Source: Rhytidiadelphus loreus
Lineage: Eukaryota > Streptophyta > Bryopsida > Hypnales > Hylocomiaceae
DNA: 64,000 nt
Assembly (NCBI GenBank): GCA_947034895.1
Contig: OX344763.1
Location: 5,520,501-5,584,500 of the forward strand
Reading direction: 5' to 3'
The translations under genes and the position numbers were made by a program. Below, piece by piece: positions 11,812 through 25,382 of the stretch (position 1 is the first letter of the stretch; each line of letters starts with the position of its first letter). A model generated the notes under the pieces. It was not told the DNA's origin, ran no database searches, and saw only the letters and a list, made by a program, of their open reading frames with translations.

Positions 11812-13803
11812 ATTGTTCCCTGACTTAACTCCTATTGGTTGACTATTGATTATCTAAATTTCAGTAATATGATCAAGTCATATGATGATTTTAGTGACCT
11901 AGGTAGTTCTACTTTTAAAATTTCTAGTAATTACATGTCTTATCCAAAAACTATATATACATATTTTTTTTAATTCATGATTCTTAATTGCCGCTACACT
12001 ACAAAAATGGTTTATTTATTTATTCTTCTAAGAAAATGTCTCTCCAACTATGTTGAATTATTTATTGTGATAGTTTGGTGTTTTCACCTTAGTTAGTTTC
12101 TCACTCAATTATAAGCTTAGCAAATGATTAATTTGATATATGTCATATCCATGATTTTATACTTAACGTAGTCTGCTCTTAAAGCCACTATTTAAGCCTA
12201 CCCACCTCATCATTGACAATGATAGATATTTCAAGTAACATGTCACCCTTGCCTAGATAGATAGGGATCGCATTTAGAACATGGTTGCTTCTAGAGCAGA
12301 CTACCTTGTTAGCTAGGTTTTGAGTCTACAAGTTCTTTCTCTAGTAGCATAGTCTATGCCTCTATGTGTACCATCATGGAAGCATTGGAAAGAGACACAA
12401 GATGCCACTCACTAGTAACTTACCTTACAACTGACTAGTACCTTCCCACTGTTCCCAGTCAACATGATATGTGTGAAGCACAAAAAAACAGAATAGTACG
12501 AGCAGTCTCACAGTCCTTATTATGAATACTGCAGTGAATCAATTCATCATTCTAGCAGAGCCTCACTAATTCAATCAATATTCTTACTTGTTTAGTTTCA
12601 TAACTACACATGTAAATTAATTGTAACCCGTCAACTTGTCAAAGTAAACCCATCTTACGAAGTGGAACCAACTAGGTGAAAACACATGAATTTTACTGTG
12701 GAGAAAAAACCATTAATTTTATTTTTGTGGTGCAGGAAAAAATTTGCAAATTTTGAATTCATATTTGCAATGAGAGACCCCAAATTAGCTGGAAGATGAC
12801 CCTTACATGGTCCAAAATAGGGGATAAGATTTAACATTTCATACTATTTTTAACATTTTTATAATTACTATGATTTTTACAAAGAAATTTCTTTAAAAAA
12901 TAACATAAATTTCAATTTCTAATTATAAAAAAATGAAATGAAATTTTAGACATATATTACTACATGTGAAAAAATATCAAATTTTTGAAATGTGTATTTT
13001 AATCTAGAAATATAATGAAGCTTGAACAAACCAGGACATGAAATGTCTTTTAAGGATTAAGAGGGGGTGGGGTCTATAAATTTGGGAATGTATCTAAAGT
13101 GGTGATCATTGATATTATTTTGTAGGTGAGACTAGACGTAAAATAGTAAATTGGATAAAAAAAGACTCATAATGAATTGAAAAATAGTCAAGTGGATGAA
13201 ATTTTGGGAATAAGAAAGTACAATTTGATCAAATTTTAACATTTCTAAAATTTTGATTTCACCATTTTGAAATTTTTGGCTTAAAATGTTTGGTCAAAGA
13301 CATGGTGACTATTCAATTTGATTAAATTAATTTTTCTAAAAATCTTGTATTAGTTTCCTAACAATTGTATATTAGTGCTCTTCAAAATCAATTTAGATGG
13401 TATTTTGATGTTGGTTACAAATTTGATTAGTGCTTATTTGTTAGTGGAATGATATATCACTTTGTGTGGATATATTCTATGACTCATTATTTGCAATTTC
13501 TTTTTAATTTGTCACTATATTATTCCACTTTGATGCACTTTGTAACACATGTTCACATCTTTGGATAAGTAAAGAGCTTCAAGGTGGTTCAAGGATTTTT
13601 AAAGGAATAAAATCTCAATATATAAAATCTCTAATAGAATCGGTAATCCTTCTTCATGTAAATTGAACGATTACTCAACAAATTTCACTGACAATCATGA
13701 TTATTAATCAATGAAGTCTAATATCAAGTCATATTGGACAAATTGTGGTAATGCCTCCAAATAACATTTAAATATTGTTATAAATAATTACGAGAAGTAA
13801 AGC
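11812..13803. other. AT-rich intergenic DNA
   Basis: No supported gene. It contains the small element at 12166-12306. Several poly-A/T-rich stretches at 12840-13300 have no open frame of note. Confidence 0.6.
12166..12306. mobile_element. Small foldback element, AGGTAG group (141 bp)
   Basis: A 12-bp perfect inverted repeat, GTAGTCTGCTCT at 12168-12179 and its complement at 12293-12304, is followed inside by TTAAAGCC and its partner GGTTGCTTCTAG. The outer bases resemble the ACGTAG/AGGTAG termini of the elements at 19255 and 30105. TA is present on the left only, so the boundaries are tentative. Confidence 0.5.
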
Positions 13804-13807
13804 TTAA

Positions 13808-14728
13808 CCCTTAAAGGACCGTCACTATACTTTCACCAAAAACACTCCAAAACTGCCATTTCTAGTACAAGTACCAAAATTTTTTTTTTTTTTTTTTGAC
13901 ATATCTAACCGTAGGATCTTGTATTATATAGCATCAAAAACATGTGGTAAAAATTTCAGACATTTCCACCGGGTGGATTGCAAGATATAAGCATCCAAAT
14001 TAACTAAAATCATTTTTTTGACCCTGCAAAAAGCAGGGCAGCTGCACTTCACAAGCTCACATTTCTATGAAAAAATGACCTAAATGGTGGTCCTTCTTTG
14101 GATTTGTTTTCATAGACAAGTTGGCCACATACTTGAAAAATTTCAGATCATTTGGAATAGTACAACATATAGGAAAAAAATAGTAAGTAGGTAGTAGTAG
14201 AGAATGATCAAAAATACTAAATTATTTACAATTTAAATATGGAATTGAAAATTTCCAATCCCAATGGTTGAAATGTTGTAATAATGTATCTACATCCTAC
14301 GATTTTATTTTTGTCCAAAAATATTGAAAATTGGGTAAGATAAAGGATTTCAAAGTTTATTTTAGAGTAGGAAATCCAAAACTGCCCACAAACAAAAAAT
14401 CCTCATAACTTTTGACTCATTGATCAAAATGGAATGATTCAAAGCTTTTCGTGTATATAAAACTCTAGAAAACCAATTCCAAATTTATTTATGAAAAAAG
14501 TGATTTTTTCTGATCTGCCCAAACTGCCCGGTTGGGGAAAAAAAGTAACATATTAGGCTCTAACTTTTAACTCGTATTTCCAAATGTCATGAAATTTGGT
14601 GCATATGAAAGATCTTCCTCGCCCCCACATTCTATTAAAATTTCAACCCCGAATATGAAAATCTCCGCTCGTAGGTACTTGCCCAAATTTTCTATACAGC
14701 TAAAAAACACAGTCCGGTCCTTTAGGGG
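13808..14728 (+). mobile_element. TTAA-flanked MITE, copy B (intact, 921 bp)
   Basis: Bounded by TTAA at 13804-13807 and 14729-14732. The termini CCCTTAAAGGACC and (complement) CCCCTAAAGGACC form the inverted repeat. The body includes a small GC hairpin (CCCTGC, five A, GCAGGG) near 14022-14040. It has no coding capacity. Its termini differ from those of the big piggyBac (CCCTAGAGCG), so it belongs to another TTAA family that would need a related transposase elsewhere in the genome. Confidence 0.9.
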
Positions 14729-14732
14729 TTAA

Positions 14733-16691
14733 TTGATGTATTTTTGAAATTCTCGTTAGCTAATTTCAATGTTCTTGGCATTCAACATTCCACAATGAAT
14801 ATCTATTAATAATCAATCTCTATTTGAATATACCCTCAAAACTAGTTGAACCTACTTTATACTTTAAATTTGAATTTGAAGAGCTTCACAAAGAGAGAAT
14901 GATGTGAACATCATTTTTAGCATGCTTGACTAGAAAAATACACCAATTTCAAGGATTTCATTATATTTTACCTATGGACAACCAAAAGAGGTGAGTTTGC
15001 TATAAACTCTACTAATCCTTATGTAAAATCACTTTCAAGGATGAGCTATGAATTTCAAGGGATTTACTCCATGGCCTCCAAACTTGAGTTTGTAGGACAC
15101 CACAAGACTACTTTACACTTAGACCAAGCCAAAAAAATTAAAATTAACATCCTCATTGGTCAAGCAAATTTTGGCCTCTTCACCACCAAAGGCCTCTTTA
15201 CACTACTTTCCTAGTACCAAGTCTTTCTAAATTTTCAAAATTTGATTGGTGAAGAGCTAAAAATTGAGACTTGGAGCTTCACATTACATCCCAAATTCCA
15301 CATTAATCTAATTCACCTACATAACAACATTTTTGGGAGTTTGATCGCTAATGAAGTAGGACTTGGAGGTTGAAATGGATTTAGCTAAATATTCGAAAAA
15401 ATTTCAAGCCTTGAAAGGGCCATAAAAAAGGTTCCCCAAGTTGTGAACTTACACAGTGCTAGCCAAATTATGTAATCAAAAGTTAAAAAGTATAAATTTA
15501 AAATAATATTTAATAATCGAAATTTAATGTGGCACTAGTAGTGCCACATTAGACTGTGATTATTTTATTTATTTATTTATTTTGGATTTAATTTTTAAAT
15601 AATATTTTTTAATCATTTTTAATGTTTTTTAAAAATATTTATTAAAAATATTCTTTGCTATCTAGGCCATTTTTCTATTTTTTTAATTTAATTTAATTAA
15701 TCATTATTATTTGCTTTTTTGGCTATTATTCCCCGTTGTTGGGGAATTGACAATTATGTTCAAGGCTCAAACTTCTTATAATAGTAGAAATCCAACTTGA
15801 CCTTCAAGCTGGAACTATTGTTTTGAATATAAAGTAATAGTGTAACCACACTCATTGGCTAAAATTATGTTCAAATATGTCTAAATCTATCCAGAGTAGA
15901 TTTGATACTATAAGTGCTCCAAATGAGGTTTTGAATTTTTGACCCATTTTGGAGGCACTTAACTATTGTAAAATATTATGCAAGAGACTTCATAGTTTGA
16001 GTTGGGACTTTAGTCTTCACACTATGAAGTTCCAAATCCCAAATTTGATATTTTTTATCACCATAAATAACCCAAAGACGTTGAAATTTAGCTTGAAACC
16101 AAGACTTAGAAAGTTGGAAGTTGGAATGTAGTGTAAAGCGCCCTTGAGTGCTATGACTCCTATAAGCAAGGTAAACTAGTTTATGACATGCAAAATTATT
16201 GGTTTGCTTTATTGCCATTGTTGATTTTTTATTAAAAATATCCACAAAAAGACAATTGTGACAAATGGGGAGATAAAATTGATTTCATTTACTTTTAACA
16301 AAGTATGAATTTTTGAAGTGCGTTGCCCAATTGACCCCAAAGAGTCATTAGACTACTCCCAAATCAACAAAAAGAGTGTTTATAGTAGTAATTTTACTCA
16401 CCCAAGGCAATCTCAATATTTACTAACATGGTCACAATATGAAGGCCTAGTAAAGTCACTTTCTATGATGAATTTACATTCAAAAGGTGGAAGTTCCTAT
16501 TAGAATCACTAATCACTCCATCACCAATTCACCATCATCCAAGGCATTGATTGTGGCCACAAGGTCACCCTAATGTAGACTAAATTTCATTTAATGAAAA
16601 AAATTAGTCATGGATTGATGCAAGACTTTAACTTGGAAGGATATACCCTTCTATGACCAAGGTAAGGTATATTACTTTGTTTTCAACAATG
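14733..16691. other. AT-rich DNA between two inverted MITEs
   Basis: No supported gene. Frames of 60-90 codons on both strands at 15950-16500 overlap each other and lack motifs. It acts as the spacer between MITE copies B and C, which point in opposite directions. Confidence 0.6.
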
Positions 16692-16695
16692 TTAA

Positions 16696-17612
16696 CCCCT
16701 AAAGGACCGGACTGTATTTTTGGCTATATAGAAATTTTGGGCAGGTACCTACGAGCGGAGATTTTCATATTTGGGGCTGAAATTTTAATAGAATGTGAGG
16801 GCAAGGAAGATCTTTCATATGCACCAAATTTCATGACATTTGGAAATACGAGTTAAAAGTTAGAGCCTAATATGTTATTTTTTTCCCCAGCTGGGCAGTT
16901 TGGGCAGATCAGAAAAAATCACTTTTTTCAGAAACAAAAATTTGCAATTGATTTTCTAAAATTTTATATACACGAAAAGCTTTGAATCATTCCATTTTGA
17001 TCAATGAGTCAAAAGTTATGAGGATTTTTTGTTTGCGGGCAGTTTTGGATTTCCTGCTCTAAAATAAACTTTGAAATCCTTTATCTTACCCAAATTTCAA
17101 TATTTTTGGACAAAAATAAAATCGTAGAATGTAGATACATTATTACAACATTTCAACCATTGGGATTGGAAATTTTCAATTCCATATTTAAATTGTAAAT
17201 AATTTAGTATTTTTGATCATTCTCTACTACTACCTACTTACTATTTTTTTCCTATATGTTGTACTATTCCAAATGATCTGAAATTTTTCAAGCATGTGGC
17301 CAACTTGTCTATGAAAACAAATCCAAAAAAGCACCACCATTTTGGTCATTTTTACATAGAAATGTGAGCTTGTGAAATGCAGCTGCCCTGCTTTTTGCAG
17401 GGTCAAAAAAATGATTTTAGTTAATTTGGATGCTTATATCTTGCAATCCACCTGGTGGAAATGTCTGAAATTTTTACCACATGTTTTTGATGCTATATAA
17501 TACAAGATCCTACGGTTAGATATGTCAAAAAAAAATTAAAATTTTTGGTACTTGTACTAGAAATGGCAGTTTTGGAACGTTTTTGGTGAAACTATAGTGA
17601 GTCCTTTAAGGG
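16696..17612 (-). mobile_element. TTAA-flanked MITE, copy C (inverted, 917 bp)
   Basis: Bounded by TTAA 16692-16695 and 17613-17616. Read on the minus strand it follows copy B almost base for base. The stretch from the poly-T tract through the GCAGGG hairpin to the TTTTATTTTTG block shows only a handful of differences by eye. Such similarity suggests copies B and C are young compared with copies A, D and G. Confidence 0.9.
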
Positions 17613-17616
17613 TTAA

Positions 17617-18530
17617 GCATTTTAGCATATGTTCAATGCGATGATGGGGGGAGGGGTGGTAATTTTCTCTAGTTAAAGAATAGAAATAATGAAAATTGTA
17701 CTATTTTTTGTTAATTGTTCATCAAGTTTGAAATTAGTAAGAATGAAGGAAGCCTAGATTACAATCCAACTTGTTCTTGATGTATAGGCAAAACTATTTC
17801 AAAGAAGTGCAAAACTAAAATGCATTATTAAAAGGTGTCAATGAGTTATTTGTCACACAACAATAAAGTTGCTAAACCACATCATATTCCCTTCATTCAT
17901 GAAATAGATCCTCCTATATTGCACAAATGGGGATATTGTCACAAATAGGTGATATACCTTATTAGTCACCCAAATAATCCGATGTAGTGATATTGTATAG
18001 CCACTTTTGGGTGCATAGTGACACTTCTGTCACTATACACTCAAAATTTTAATCAATTAATTTAAAACTCCCCTCCACCCCTCCCTAGGTTTAAAAAATA
18101 AATTTAATTAAAATAAATTTCTTAATTTTTCATCCCCCTCCCCCTACTTGTAATTTTTTGAATGAGGTTAACATAGCAAACAATATGGGACGATGAAAAT
18201 CCCGTATTTTATATCTGTATATCGTATCCGTATCCGTATTGTACAATATTCCAATATCGAATACTTGTATTTGTATTTTGGTACCATATCCGTATCTATA
18301 TCCGTATTTTGATTTAGATGGATGGCTTAGATTCAATCTCAAAGATCAACGGCTTAAGAAATTTTGAGACATCAACGGCATTCTGGAGGGAGAAGCATTT
18401 AAAAAAAATCAACGGCCTATTCATTTTTGGGAGAGGGGGAGGGCCAACTAATGGCAAACCAGATGTATGACTGCCTCTTTTGGGTGCATAGTGAACCAAA
18501 CAATAAAATGGACTAGCCCATTTCCACCAC
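17617..18530. other. Intergenic DNA with a short pyrimidine-rich repeat
   Basis: No gene seen. A degenerate GTATCC/GTATTT repeat occupies about 18200-18310 (units such as ATATCCGTATC). It creates a tyrosine-rich minus-strand frame that I do not believe is a gene. Confidence 0.55.
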
Positions 18531-18876
18531 TAAACTCATCCAAATTTGTTTATTTTATGATAAAATTAGTGCATTAATGCCAATAAGAGGTAACATGTCA
18601 ATCCTTGATTGGTGAGTACTCAAGTGCCAATCAAGATATGAAAAGATGGTTATAGGTTGTTTGTGAGACGTTTATGACTCCACTCTATGGACGATTTTGT
18701 AATCTCAAGACAAACTACTTTAGAAATTCAAAAAAATTACAATTTTAATCAAAAAAATTATAATTCCACTTGATTTTGATTTGTGAAACAAGGGCACACT
18801 TTTTAAAAACATGTGCACCTATAGGATTTATCCTCAAGTTATTTAGATTGCCATTCAAAGTGATAATAAGCTTGTC
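18531..18876 (+). repeat. Dispersed repeat S, copy 1
   Basis: Shares ordered blocks with 25056-25382 and 61990-62312: GTCAATCCTTGATTGGTGA, ATGACTCCACTCTATGGAC, TTATAATTCCACTT, GTGAAACAAG and a closing AATAAGCTTGTCTA. It has no open frame. The common right end (AGGCTTGTCTA or AAGCTTGTCTA) suggests a defined terminus. The class is unknown. Confidence 0.75.
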
Positions 18877-18878
18877 TA

Positions 18879-19252
18879 AGGTGGAAGCACCCAATACCGC
18901 ACCTATATCTAATCTTTGTTCCTAGATGGACAATAAACAATCCCCTAGACTTTTATTGGATGGTCCTTGACATGTGTCATAAAGTTTTCTCCTCTTTTCA
19001 CTGTGATTGGGTAAGTGCTAAATTTGTCAGAATTCATATTTGGATCCACCTACGGGACAGTTCCAATGGTCTAGAGGACTGCAACTTTGAAAAATTCATA
19101 GAAAATACAAGCCAAGTCCGGAAAATCTTTTTTCTTTCTTTTTGAAAATTCATGATTTTCTCTTGCTAACACCACAAAAATATTAATTTCTTGAAATGGT
19201 GCCTCCAAATATGCTGAATTCCTTAAACTGACGACTTTGGGTGCTTCCACCT
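18879..19252. mobile_element. TA-flanked MITE with AGGTGG termini (374 bp)
   Basis: A 16-bp perfect inverted repeat, AGGTGGAAGCACCCAA at 18879-18894 and its complement at 19237-19252, with TA immediately outside each end (18877-18878 and 19253-19254). This resembles Tc1/mariner-type targeting. It has no coding capacity. Its right TA is also the left TA of the next element. Confidence 0.8.
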
Positions 19253-19254
19253 TA

Positions 19255-19661
19255 AGGTAGTATGCTGTAAAAGCGCCCCCCTTCTTCAAACCGCCCCTAT
19301 TTTGGGGTGAGAAATGGAGACGGGGTGCTCCTTAAATGGACCATTGTAGCAATTGAATGTATAGTGAAAAAATTATTTTTCTATTGCAAGAGCCAATCAT
19401 TACTCTTGATTTCTGCACATCCGTTAACAAATTGCAAGTGGACAGTTTTGGGAGACCTATGGTCACAAATAGGTGCCTATGCCATGAATCTTTGAAAATT
19501 TATAAGTAATTAAAAAAAGCTTGGAAAAATACAAAACCACTTGTGTTAGTTTTCACATCCATTTTCTTTCTCTGAAAAATGATCTAAAAATAATGCTGTC
19601 CATGTAACCCTATGAAAAGGCGGACCAGCTCTTAAATGGTCGCTTTTAGAGCATACTACCT
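19255..19661. mobile_element. TA-flanked MITE with AGGTAG termini (407 bp)
   Basis: Starts AGGTAGTATGCTGTAAAAGC and ends with the imperfect complement (GCTTTTAGAGCATACTACCT). TA lies at 19253-19254 and 19662-19663. It sits back to back with the element ending at 19252. It has no protein-coding frame. Confidence 0.8.
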
Positions 19662-19663
19662 TA

Positions 19664-22067
19664 CCTTAAGTTAGGTACATTTTTTGTTTCTACAGTGAAC
19701 AATGAAATCCTCCATCAGCCCCTTTTGGTCCTCTGCTGCATCTTTCCCAAGTCATTCCCCGAGTGTTTGTAATGGGTCTTCTGCCTGTCATAGGCTGGTT
19801 TACCTTATAATAATTATTCTATTCTCCAGCCCCAAAGTGTAGCTAAAACCTTTAACTATTGTGAAGTATATCACCAAGGAAGGACAGTCGGACCCATCTT
19901 CGGAGTCAGTCGATCGATTGCACTTGTTGTGTTTGGTTTGATTGTCGAGGCCGTCGAGTGGGGGCTCAAGGATTGAAGCTTATTATCATAGACTTGGGTG
20001 CGTGTCAGTGCATTTCAAGTTACTGCTCATCAAACAGGGGAAGGTACACACTGACTCATGTTATGGGCGCCAACTTTTTGGAGAGTTGTGCGGGTTGTGC
20101 AGGCCTCAGTCTGCTTGACGCAATCAAATGTTCCCCAAGCAGCCATGCTCATGAAACTCATTTAATAAAAAGAATCTTCTTACAGTGAGATTTCTACATA
20201 AATGAGCGATATTTTGGTCGCAGATAACTTACAAGAAACTACAGTTACTAAGGTAGGGTGAGCCATTGTCGTCCATTTAGTTGTTGCCTACATTTATGGT
20301 AGAACCATCCATAATAGACCACTTTAGTGATTCCCTGCATGTTCTGGAGCAATAGAAGGCAATGTAAATTTTCTGCCATGTAGGAAGATAGAAATCATGG
20401 GAATTGCCAATTTTTTTGGTAATTTTATGCTTCGAATTGAAATTACTACAAGTTTTGGAAGCCTTGAGTTGATATAAGTCCATACCCAATGTATAGAATT
20501 TGCCGATTCCGATCATTCAAGAACTACTTTCATGTTCACTACTTCAAGACATGTGTCGTGACTTTATTAGTCCCAACCTTGAAAAGGAGAAAAAAAAATA
20601 CAAGCTTTGGTTGGAAAAAGGTGCACCCTATAGGTTGGGAATAGGTGGTTCTACCATAGATTAATTGGATTCACTATTTTTTGGGTGCAATAGAATGGAG
20701 AATTAAAGAGTTTTTTCACACCTATATTGGACAACTCATTTTTTTGGAATAAAAGAAGAGACGTTATAGATGGTTGAAGCAAACAAATATATAGCTTCCC
20801 ATTATTGTTCCTTGTGAGGCTTATTCTCATCCATTTGGATTTTCATGTGGTTCTTTGAACTCCCTACATGGTAGCAATGGTAATCCAAAAGTGTCATTTC
20901 ACATTGTAGAAATCATGAATAACCTTTTTGTCATGTGTCTAAACCGCATGGTGTTCCTTGAAGTTACATATAAAAACACGACTTTTCAATCTAATTCCAA
21001 CCCTTCCCAACCCAATTCCACACTAAAGTTGTCATATTGTCAATCCTCTACAATTTTTACTTCATTAGGGTACAAGAGGTTGCAATTGGACCTAATGGTA
21101 GGGGTCACAATTGGACTAGGGACAATTTTGGGTACATACATCTTACACATCCCAAGTCTTGTTACTTCAAGTCCGACCTTTAAGGCCAAATTGTAACTTT
21201 TTAGGTTGTAGAAGAGGAGTAAAGAATATTACACGTGGGACTTGGGAACTTCGTAGCACAATTAATGGCCAAAGTCCTTACTTCAATGACAAACATATGT
21301 CAAATAATGGATTGAGAAGTAAAAAAATCCACTTTTAAGGCACTCGTAAGCATTCAACTTATAATGAACTAATTTGTCTATAAAATCAACCTACAAATAT
21401 GCTTGATTTAGTATTATTCTTTTCATATCATATACCAAATAATAGATTGGATCTAGAGCCCGAGTTGGGTCTCAATGTTTGCTAAACCCAATTGGAGCTC
21501 TATATCCCACTTTGTTGGTACCAAAACATTCAAAAAGTATTGCTACACAAGTTTTTTCAAGTACACCAAACCTTGGACCTTAAGACATAGTGTGAAAACT
21601 CCAAGTTTCAATTTTTCAACTCCCCACCAATTAGATTTTGGAAATTTGGTAGGACTTGGGATGTAAACTAACTTTAAACTACACTAATTGGTACTTGTCA
21701 CACTAATTCACCACAATCACTTGAAATTTCTTCCACACATTCTCGGGGGGATCACTCCTTGTAATTTAAGGAATACACCTGAGTTAAGAGGGTATTTTAT
21801 GTGGGGCTATTTACTTTAATTATTGCATTTAAGATGATTGTATTTTTACATAAAAAGCTAAAAAGGGCATATTTTCAATATCCTATAGTTTTTATAAATT
21901 CGTTCATGCAAGTTTTTAAGTGAGTGTATCTTACATATAAAATTTAAGTGTCTAATTTTCTCCCACCCCCACCTTTCTTCACAAATTTTCTCTTTCATCT
22001 ACTGCATCTGTGTATGGGGTAGACATTGAGAAATCAACAATAATCAATTGAATTCAAGTGGCAATTT
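19664..22067. other. Intergenic DNA, no supported gene
   Basis: Short frames at 19958-20188 and 20855-21196 lack family motifs and splice support. A lone AGGTAGGGTGAGCC after TA at about 20249-20264 resembles the left end of the AGGTAG elements, but I found no matching right end. Confidence 0.55.
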
Positions 22068-22071
22068 TTAA

Positions 22072-23616
22072 CCCATAAAGGCCAATTGTCCATTGAATGA
22101 ACAATTGAAACTTTGGGTAGGTCCCTATGAAGTCAATTTTGGTCAAATGTTCATAAAATTTTGACATAAGATGTAAACATGTATCCTTTTAGTAGAAATA
22201 TAATTTTTTTCTGCCCTAATTTTTTTGGTAGCCCTTGCAATTTGGGCATCTTTGGGGCGTCTTTTGCAAAAAATCTCATCAACTATTGAAATTTGGCATT
22301 TGTGTTACTAATAAAATATGACATACAATGATAAAAAATTTAGTTCTCAAATCATATTCTCAAAGGAGTCAAACTTTATTAGCTATGTTGAGGTGGCTTC
22401 AAGAAAAAAACCTTTTCTTGTAACCTCAAGCCCTATTATCTTGCAATATGTGAAGTCAAAGTTCTGAAATTTTTCCCAAATATTCTAAATATTTGTCTCT
22501 AATTTTTAACCATTTAGATTTCAAATTAAAAAATATCTCATTCCACAAGAAATCATCAAAAAAAGACTAGTGTATTGCCAATGCATTTAACCTCTTTGCA
22601 TTGCAAGTTGATTCAGGGTTTTTATGAGTGAATCCAACATCATATATTTTAGAAGTGGTTTCATCATTCATTCAAGCTCTCCTCTTCAACACCTAAACTC
22701 TTCTCCACAATGTCTGAGCTATGAATAGTCAAAATCCTCATTTTTGTGTAGACCAAATATTTTACTGTAAGAGGGCTTGAAGTCTATTGATCCTAGTTCG
22801 TAAAAATGAAAATAAAGATTTTATTTCTCACTTCAAACATTATAATCTTTCAATCCACATGGTCAAATGGGTTGAAATTGTTTCTACATGTTGTTATAAC
22901 TACATAATACACTTTTATACAATTGGATTATTTTTAAATAATTTTTTATTTTAGACAATGCATCAAAGTTAGCAATTTTAGATTCTTCCTCTTCCAAAAC
23001 ATTCTCTCATATTGTACAATTTTCAATTTGTTGAACCCACTAAGGTAAACCTTCCTATTCATACAATGTGACAATTTTTTCACTTTTAGTTGATGTCTTA
23101 CATTTACATTTAGTTTGTTTTTATATATACACTACAAGTACCATGGCACAATTTTAGTTGACCACCCTTCATTGTAGATTTTCTTGAATATGTTTATTTT
23201 ATCATCCATATGAAACTATTTGTCCACATCTATACTCATCATATTATGAAAAATTTGCATGGCTTCTATTTGTCAAGGCTAATTTATTAATAAAAAATTC
23301 TATTATATGATGTTTTTATATATCCTAATTTATATATATTAGAGTGTGTAGCATTTCATGAACGCTATAGTAGCTCTACAAATTATATAAAAATTTTCCC
23401 CTTTGAATTAAATGAACCCTATCTTTTAACTCACGTAGTTTTCTAAAAATCATGAGTGTTCCCCCCAGGCACACATTCTCATAAGACTATAGTCTATTGC
23501 AAGATCTTATACTTAGATATGCCCCAAAGTACCTTTTTTCAATTTTTGCTCATTGCATTAGAAATTATAGTTTTGATAAGTTTTTGCCCCCCTAAAAAAC
23601 CTTGGGACTTTAGGGG
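22072..23616 (-). mobile_element. TTAA-flanked MITE, copy D (1.55 kb, diverged)
   Basis: TTAA at 22068-22071 and 23617-23620; termini CCCATAAAGGCC and (complement) CCCCTAAAGTCC. The minus-strand reading near the right end follows copy B loosely: fixed distances from the terminus to the 'AGTTTTGATAAG' and 'CAAGATCTTATAC' blocks. It is longer than the other copies, so it has either gained sequence or represents a longer ancestor. Confidence 0.65.
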
Positions 23617-23620
23617 TTAA

Positions 23621-25055
23621 AGGACTTACCATGGTGCCCATTTTAGAAAAGTATTGTTGCCATTCTAGATGAATAAAATGACCATTATCATAGATTCACT
23701 TTCCATTCTTTTAGGAAGGACCGAGTGGTATTTGTGGGCTAAAAGGTAGATCACTTCAAAAATTCACAATGAATTCATACTTTGTCAAAAAAAACATGAT
23801 TCCTCTTTCTATTACTTTGTATGTTGTTTCTCTATGTGTGAAAAAAAGAAGTGATACCTTTGCAACCTTCTAAGAGGGTAGATACAAATTAGGATGGATG
23901 TCTTAGTTGACATGTTAAGTTTCCTATAGAATCATAAGAGACCTTACTCATGGATTATCAATAGTTTAATACTATTGCAATTACTTTATAGGTTCATACT
24001 AAATAAATCATTGAGTCAATGCCTTGATGTCACTCGAATGAGTGTTTTAGTTACAATGCCTCCATGTCACTTAAATGAGTGTTTTAGTTTTAATACATTC
24101 TTACAATATAAATTTCAAAACAATGCTAAAATTGTTCAAATATTAATTTATGAAAAAATGATATAATTGCGAGGCTAATTCAATGTTATTTTAGGATTGA
24201 TATAATGACTTCTTAGTACATACCTCTCATTGGTGGATGGTAGAGTCAATACATTTTTTTGCTAAAAGTTTAATTAATTTAGAAGATAAAGATTTGGAAA
24301 ATACTCATAATAAAAAGATTTGGAAATATTTTTCTTTGATACGAAAGAACCATTTCAAAAGAACAAAAACAAAACCCCATAAATTTTGGTATTTGATTTT
24401 AGGATTGTTTTCCACCAACCTTGCTATCTACCTAGGACATCTATTTACTCAAAGGACACTACATTGAATACCCTCATTAGATTGCCCTTATAATTAGGTT
24501 GCTTAATCTAGCATATAGATAAATGGTGAAAATTCACAACACTAATAGTTACATGATAGAAACTCAAAAATATCTAATTCATAATTTGATTGATTACATA
24601 AATCAATGTGAATGAATTTTTAGAAGGGGGCTTGCCGAACAAGATGTTTGGAATTGATCTTTCTGACTATCATGGCATTAATATCCTTTCTTTTGCATCC
24701 TTAATGCACGAGGCACATCCCCCATGTAGACTACACTAGTAATAAGATTTAGCGTTACTACACCAATTGATTTGAAAATGTTGTAAGTTTTTACTCTTGA
24801 AAAAGATTTTTACCAAGAGCAAAAATATGAACGCTTCTCAAATTTGGGGATCTATATTATGCATAGCTACTAAAACTCTTCATCAAGAGTAAAAACTAAT
24901 AGCATTTAAAAATCAATTAGTGTGTTTAACACTAAATTTCATTAATAGTATAGTGAAATGTCAATCCTTTAGACTGATCATCCTTTGAGGTAGAACAACC
25001 TAATTCAATTCACTGCTCAATTATGTCCCCTACTTTTAGCCCTAGTTCCGTCCCC
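23621..25055. other. AT-rich intergenic DNA
   Basis: No gene or defined repeat recognised. Frames of 60-76 codons at 23975-24467 are AT-driven and lack motifs. Confidence 0.55.
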
Positions 25056-25382
25056 CAAACATCTAAATTTGTTCATTTTTTCTCACAAAATTAGTGAATT
25101 AATGGCTACAAGAGGTAACATGTAAATCCTTTATTGGTGAATACTTAAGGCAATCATGGGTTGTTTATGGGATGTTTATGACTCCATTCTATGAACAGTT
25201 TTGTAATTTTAGATCTTACCATATAGGAATTCATGAAAATTACAATTTTCATCGAAGAATTATAATTCCACTTCGGTTTGATACATGAAACAAGCGCACA
25301 CCTCTCAAAAACATGTACCGCTCTTGGAGGTGTCCCTAAGATGTTCAGATTGCAAATCAGGTTGCTAATAGGCTTGTCTACA
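25056..25382 (+). repeat. Dispersed repeat S, copy 2
   Basis: Collinear with 18531-18876. Shared blocks include ATGACTCCATTCTATGAAC, TTATAATTCCACTTCG, GAAACAAGCGCACAC and the closing AATAGGCTTGTCTA. It is more diverged than copies 1 and 3. Confidence 0.7.

Noticed and set aside
18130..18342. Tyrosine/glycine-rich minus-strand frame
   Set aside because: Produced by the GTATCC-type simple repeat.
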